DNA from: Candidatus Leptovillus affinis
Lineage (GTDB): Bacteria; Chloroflexota; Anaerolineae; Promineifilales; Promineifilaceae
Assembly (NCBI GenBank): GCA_016705235.1
Contig: JADIYP010000001.1
Span: forward strand, 620,001-684,000
Length of the DNA stretch: 64,000 nt
Direction: 5' to 3'
The notes beneath the pieces were generated by a model. It did no database searches and had not been told where the DNA came from. It worked only from the letters and a program-made list of their open reading frames with translations. This document shows positions 61,366 to 64,000 of the stretch, piece after piece (position 1 is the stretch's first letter; each line of letters begins with the position of its first letter). Position numbers and translations under genes: made by a program.

Positions 61366-63090
61366 ATGACCAAACCAATGAATGAAGGAACCTTTGGCTT
61401 ATTTGTTACGGACGAACGGCGCACCAGATATTTGCAGCAGTTGGCCGAGGGCGTGCGCCATTTGAACCGGCTGCAACCCATCGCGCCGGGACCGCAAGAC
61501 ACGCCCATCGTCACCGTGACGACCGAGGTGAATTGGCCAGTGGCGCAGGTGGAATGTGTGCTGCTGGAGCCGGAAACGGCCGTTATCCCCCTCAAGCGTA
61601 CCGACATCTCCTGGGATTTGCTCAACTGGACGTACAAACAAACCTGGCAGGGCACGCTGCCCGCCTTCCCCAACGGCACACGCGTGCGCTACCAGATTCG
61701 CGCCTGCGCGGCCGACGGCCGTGCGCCCGTGCTGGCCGATACCGGGGCGACCTTCTCTTATTTGATTTATGAACGGCCGTTACCCGCCTGGGCGCAAGAG
61801 GCCATCATCTACCAGGTGTTCCCGGATCGCTTTGCGCCGGGCAACGGCCGTGCCTGGAACGCGACCGAACACCTTAGCGACATCTACGGTGGCACGCTGC
61901 GCGGTGTCATCGAAAACCTGGATTACATCGCCGGAATGGGCTTTAACAGCCTCTGGCTCAACCCCTTTTTCCCCGATGAAACCCATCACGGCTACCATGC
62001 CACCGACCACTTTTCCGTCAATCCCCGCCTGGGCACGTTGGCCGACATGCAAGAATTGGTGGCCAAGGCCAAGGCGCGCGGCCTGACGTTGCTGCTGGAT
62101 TTTGTCGGCAACCACGTCGGCAGCGGCCATCCGCATTTTCAACACGCCCTGGCCCACGAAGACAGTCCTTACCACGATTGGTTCTTATGGGAGGAATGGC
62201 CGCACCAATACGTGGCCTATTTTAACGTGCCCGACCTGCCGGAACTGAACACCAACCATCCTGCCGTGCGCCAATACATGATCGACAGCGTGCGGTATTG
62301 GCTGGTGGAAATGGGCTTTGATGGGCTGCGCATGGATTATGTGCTGGGGCCGTCGCATGATTTTTGGACGGAACTGCGGCAGGCGGTGCTGGCTTTTAAG
62401 CCCGACGCCTGGATGTTTGGCGAGGCGACACACACCCCGGAATGGCAGTTGGGGTACGACGGCCGTTTCGATGGCTGCCTCGATTTCCTTCTAACGACCA
62501 AACTGCGCGATGCCTTTGCCTTCAACACGTTGGATGTGGCCGAACTGGACGCCTTCCTGAGCGTTCACGACGCTTTCTTCCCGCCCCACTTCAGCCGTCC
62601 CAGCTTTCTGGATAACCACGATATGGATCGTTTTCTGGCGGTCGCCGGCGGCGACAAACGTAAATTAAAATTGGCCGCGCTCTGCCAATTTACTCTATCC
62701 GGCCCGCCGATTGTCTATAACGGCACGGAAGTGGGCGTGGAACAGGAACGATTGATGCACGCGCCAGACAGTCACGGCATGGAAGAAAATCGCCAGCCGA
62801 TGTTGTGGGGCGACGAGCAAGACGCCGATGTGCGCGAACATTTTCGTCAATTGGCCCATTTCCGCCGCCAGCACCCCGTCATCTGGCAGGGCAAACGACA
62901 GGCCGTTTACCTGAACATAACCAATGGAACCTACGCCTACGCCATCAGCGATGACCAGGACGTTGTGCTCGCGGCCTTCAACCTCAGCAACCAGCCGCAG
63001 ACCTTGTTTATTCAAGCAGACGACCTTGGCCTGACAAAAGAGATAACCCTCGCGCCGTGGTCGGGTGACTGGACGGCCGTTCCCCGCTAA
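61366..63090 (+). CDS. Cytoplasmic GH13 neopullulanase/cyclomaltodextrinase-like enzyme
   Basis: 574 residues with no signal peptide, so intracellular. An N-terminal beta-sandwich (about 1-130) precedes a GH13 barrel: AIIYQVFPDRFAPGNG, LLLDFVGNHVGSGHP, FDGLRMDYVLGPSHD (nucleophile Asp), DAWMFGEATHTPE (acid/base Glu) and FLDNHDMDRFLAV (transition-state Asp). The layout matches GH13_20-type enzymes that cleave imported maltodextrins, cyclodextrins or pullulan fragments. GAAGG lies 11 nt upstream. Last gene of the sugar operon; 330 bp follow before the next gene. Confidence 0.93.
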   Translation: MTKPMNEGTFGLFVTDERRTRYLQQLAEGVRHLNRLQPIAPGPQDTPIVTVTTEVNWPVAQVECVLLEPETAVIPLKRTDISWDLLNWTYKQTWQGTLPAFPNGTRVRYQIRACAADGRAPVLADTGATFSYLIYERPLPAWAQEAIIYQVFPDRFAPGNGRAWNATEHLSDIYGGTLRGVIENLDYIAGMGFNSLWLNPFFPDETHHGYHATDHFSVNPRLGTLADMQELVAKAKARGLTLLLDFVGNHVGSGHPHFQHALAHEDSPYHDWFLWEEWPHQYVAYFNVPDLPELNTNHPAVRQYMIDSVRYWLVEMGFDGLRMDYVLGPSHDFWTELRQAVLAFKPDAWMFGEATHTPEWQLGYDGRFDGCLDFLLTTKLRDAFAFNTLDVAELDAFLSVHDAFFPPHFSRPSFLDNHDMDRFLAVAGGDKRKLKLAALCQFTLSGPPIVYNGTEVGVEQERLMHAPDSHGMEENRQPMLWGDEQDADVREHFRQLAHFRRQHPVIWQGKRQAVYLNITNGTYAYAISDDQDVVLAAFNLSNQPQTLFIQADDLGLTKEITLAPWSGDWTAVPR

Positions 63091-63126
63091 CAAAAAACTT
63101 TAACGCAAAGAACGCAAAGAAGCAGA

Positions 63127-63268
63127 GGCGCAAAGCTGATTGACTGACAAAACTTATCTAACCGCGGAGAACGCGGAGAGCGCGGAGTTTGTACCAGATA
63201 AAACCTCCGCGTCCTCTGCGCTCTCTGCGGTAAAATTCTGAGATTTGTCAGTCAATCAGGGCGCAAAG
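63127..63268. mobile_element. 124-bp MITE (63136-63259) with 9-bp target duplication
   Basis: Perfect 16-bp terminal inverted repeats CTGATTGACTGACAAA (63136-63151) and TTTGTCAGTCAATCAG (63244-63259), with an internal imperfect hairpin of CGCGGAG-type repeats. The flanks are an exact 9-bp duplication GGCGCAAAG (63127-63135 and 63260-63268). It is inserted in low-complexity CGCAAAG-type sequence after the neopullulanase gene. I see nothing else in this 330-bp gap. Confidence 0.92.
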
Positions 63269-63420
63269 ATTATTTTGTTTTCTGATAGGTACGTTCCAGA
63301 CTGAAAAGGTGATATATAAGAGGAAAACTTTGCGTCTTTTCCCCCTTTGCTCCTTTGCGTTGAGGTTCTTTAAACTCATGAGATTAGAGATTAATCCAAT
63401 CTCCCGCCTCCCGCCTCTTC

Positions 63421-63768
63421 CTACAAATTATGCTCCAAATGCGCCCAAAACCAACCGACCACCGTGGGCACAACTCCTTTGCGCGCGCCAAACAGCAGCT
63501 TTTGGCCCACCGGGTTGATGGGATAGGCTTCGATGGTCACACGGCTCTTGCCGTCCGCATCGTTGGCGACGTTGACCAAAATTTCGCTGCGGTCGCCCAG
63601 AACTTTGCCGTGAATTTTCTTGTCGAATTGCCCTTTGATCGCACCCGTAGCCTTGTCTTCGGATATCACTTTGCCTTCTAAACCGGCAATGGCTTTCAAT
63701 ACGGCCTGGTAGGTTTTGTCGTTGGGTTGTTCATAGGAACGTGTTTCTGTGACTGTAAAATCTGCCAT
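63421..63768 (-). CDS. Small hypothetical protein
   Basis: 115 residues with a possible alternating strand/helix pattern: TVTETRSYEQPNDKTYQAVL at the N-terminus, GKVISEDKATGAIKGQFDKK in the middle and a C-terminal VVPTVVGWFWAHLEHNL helix. I do not recognise a family; it resembles small polyketide-cyclase-like or DUF1499-like proteins only vaguely. GGAAACTC lies upstream of ATG 63768. It is followed 25 bp past its start by the end of the kinase gene, on the same strand, so the two may be co-transcribed from the right. Confidence 0.6.
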   Translation of the reverse strand: MADFTVTETRSYEQPNDKTYQAVLKAIAGLEGKVISEDKATGAIKGQFDKKIHGKVLGDRSEILVNVANDADGKSRVTIEAYPINPVGQKLLFGARKGVVPTVVGWFWAHLEHNL

Positions 63769-63793
63769 GAGAGTTTCCTTTTAGCTTGTTTTT

Positions 63794-64000
63794 CTAGGCT
63801 ACGGCCGTTACGTCCCGCAGCATGACTTGTGGTAATAATTGCTCAACCAGCGGGCGCGTGCCGACGGCCGTGCCCGGCAAACTGGCCGTCGCCGCGCCGC
63901 AGGCAATGCCCCAACGCAGGGCTTCGGCCACAGCGTAGCCCTGGCTGAGCGCAAACACCAGCCCGCCGACCATCGAATCACCGGCGCCGATGGGGTTGCG
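63794..64000 (-). CDS. PfkB-family sugar kinase, C-terminal fragment (start beyond right edge)
   Basis: Only the last 68 residues are in the window; stop TAG at 63794-63796. They contain the PfkB signature 2, NPIGAGDSMVGGLVFALSQG, with the catalytic-base Asp and the anion-hole GAGD, then EALRWGIACGAATASLPGTA. GDSMVGG is typical of the 1-phosphofructokinase / 6-phosphofructokinase-2 / tagatose-6-phosphate kinase branch. Lying beside the starch genes it could feed glycolysis. The precise sugar phosphate cannot be told from this part. Confidence 0.85.
   Translation of the reverse strand, partial: RNPIGAGDSMVGGLVFALSQGYAVAEALRWGIACGAATASLPGTAVGTRPLVEQLLPQVMLRDVTAVA

Overview
The window is about 64 kb of bacterial chromosome, GC-rich and densely coded, with no rRNA, tRNA, CRISPR array or intact transposase that I could recognise. 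Gene content suggests a Chloroflexota member near Anaerolineae/Ardenticatenia: very large polytopic glycosyltransferases, secreted proteins with Thr/Pro-rich linkers ending in a membrane anchor and an Arg-rich tail, a class III cyclase fused to an NTPase, Phe-rich leader control of pheST and a riboswitch-controlled glycine cleavage system. This assignment is inference from style; no 16S gene is present. A striking background signal is the octamer palindrome ACGGCCGT, which I counted about 125 times by reading, against one or two expected. It behaves like a HIP1-type highly iterated palindrome.

Layout. 1-5 kb: a left-truncated adenylate cyclase/NTPase, then a left-handed beta-helix protein and a CinA-like/nucleotidyltransferase fusion. 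5-10 kb: two membrane glycosyltransferases. 10-19 kb: YhaM-like nuclease, UbiX, a flavin-type oxidase-like protein, a NYN-domain protein, a one-TM protein, a methyltransferase, a solitary Dam methylase, a lipoprotein and a secreted glycoside hydrolase-like protein. 19-23 kb: gcvH-gcvP on the minus strand behind a glycine riboswitch with a terminator. 23-30 kb: an acyl-CoA carboxylase operon (carboxyltransferase, biotin carboxylase, biotin carrier), a CYTH protein, a stand-alone GyrA C-terminal domain and an M20 amidohydrolase. 30-37 kb: two secreted proteins and a class A penicillin-binding protein. 37-43 kb: MsrPQ, DUF1294, a TrkA/TrkH potassium system and a secreted nuclease. 43-47 kb: pheS-pheT preceded by what looks like a classical Phe attenuator. 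47-64 kb: a maltodextrin/starch island: MarR regulator, two binding proteins, MalF and MalG permeases, a beta-propeller/di-haem peroxidase fusion, alpha-amylase, GH31 glucosidase, cytoplasmic neopullulanase and, at the right edge, a PfkB-family sugar kinase.

How it works together. In the 47-64 kb island a secreted amylase and an anchored GH31 enzyme would trim starch outside the cell, the binding proteins and MalFG would import maltodextrins (the ATPase is not here), and the cytoplasmic GH13 enzyme would break them down. The carboxylase operon would supply malonyl- or methylmalonyl-CoA.

Intergenic DNA is rich in small non-coding repeats: a 60-bp palindromic family (five copies), a 185-bp MITE (two copies, each with a perfect 9-bp target duplication), a different 124-bp MITE (also with a 9-bp duplication) and a REP/BIME-like element whose terminal CTAG supplies the stop codons of two genes. 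Promoters are often readable, with -10 boxes near TACAAT, and several start codons lie only 8-9 nt after the -10, implying leaderless mRNAs. The observations I consider most novel are the Phe-leader attenuator, the ACGGCCGT iteration, a pair of parS/Noc-hybrid palindromes near 13.1 kb, and the propeller-peroxidase fusion.
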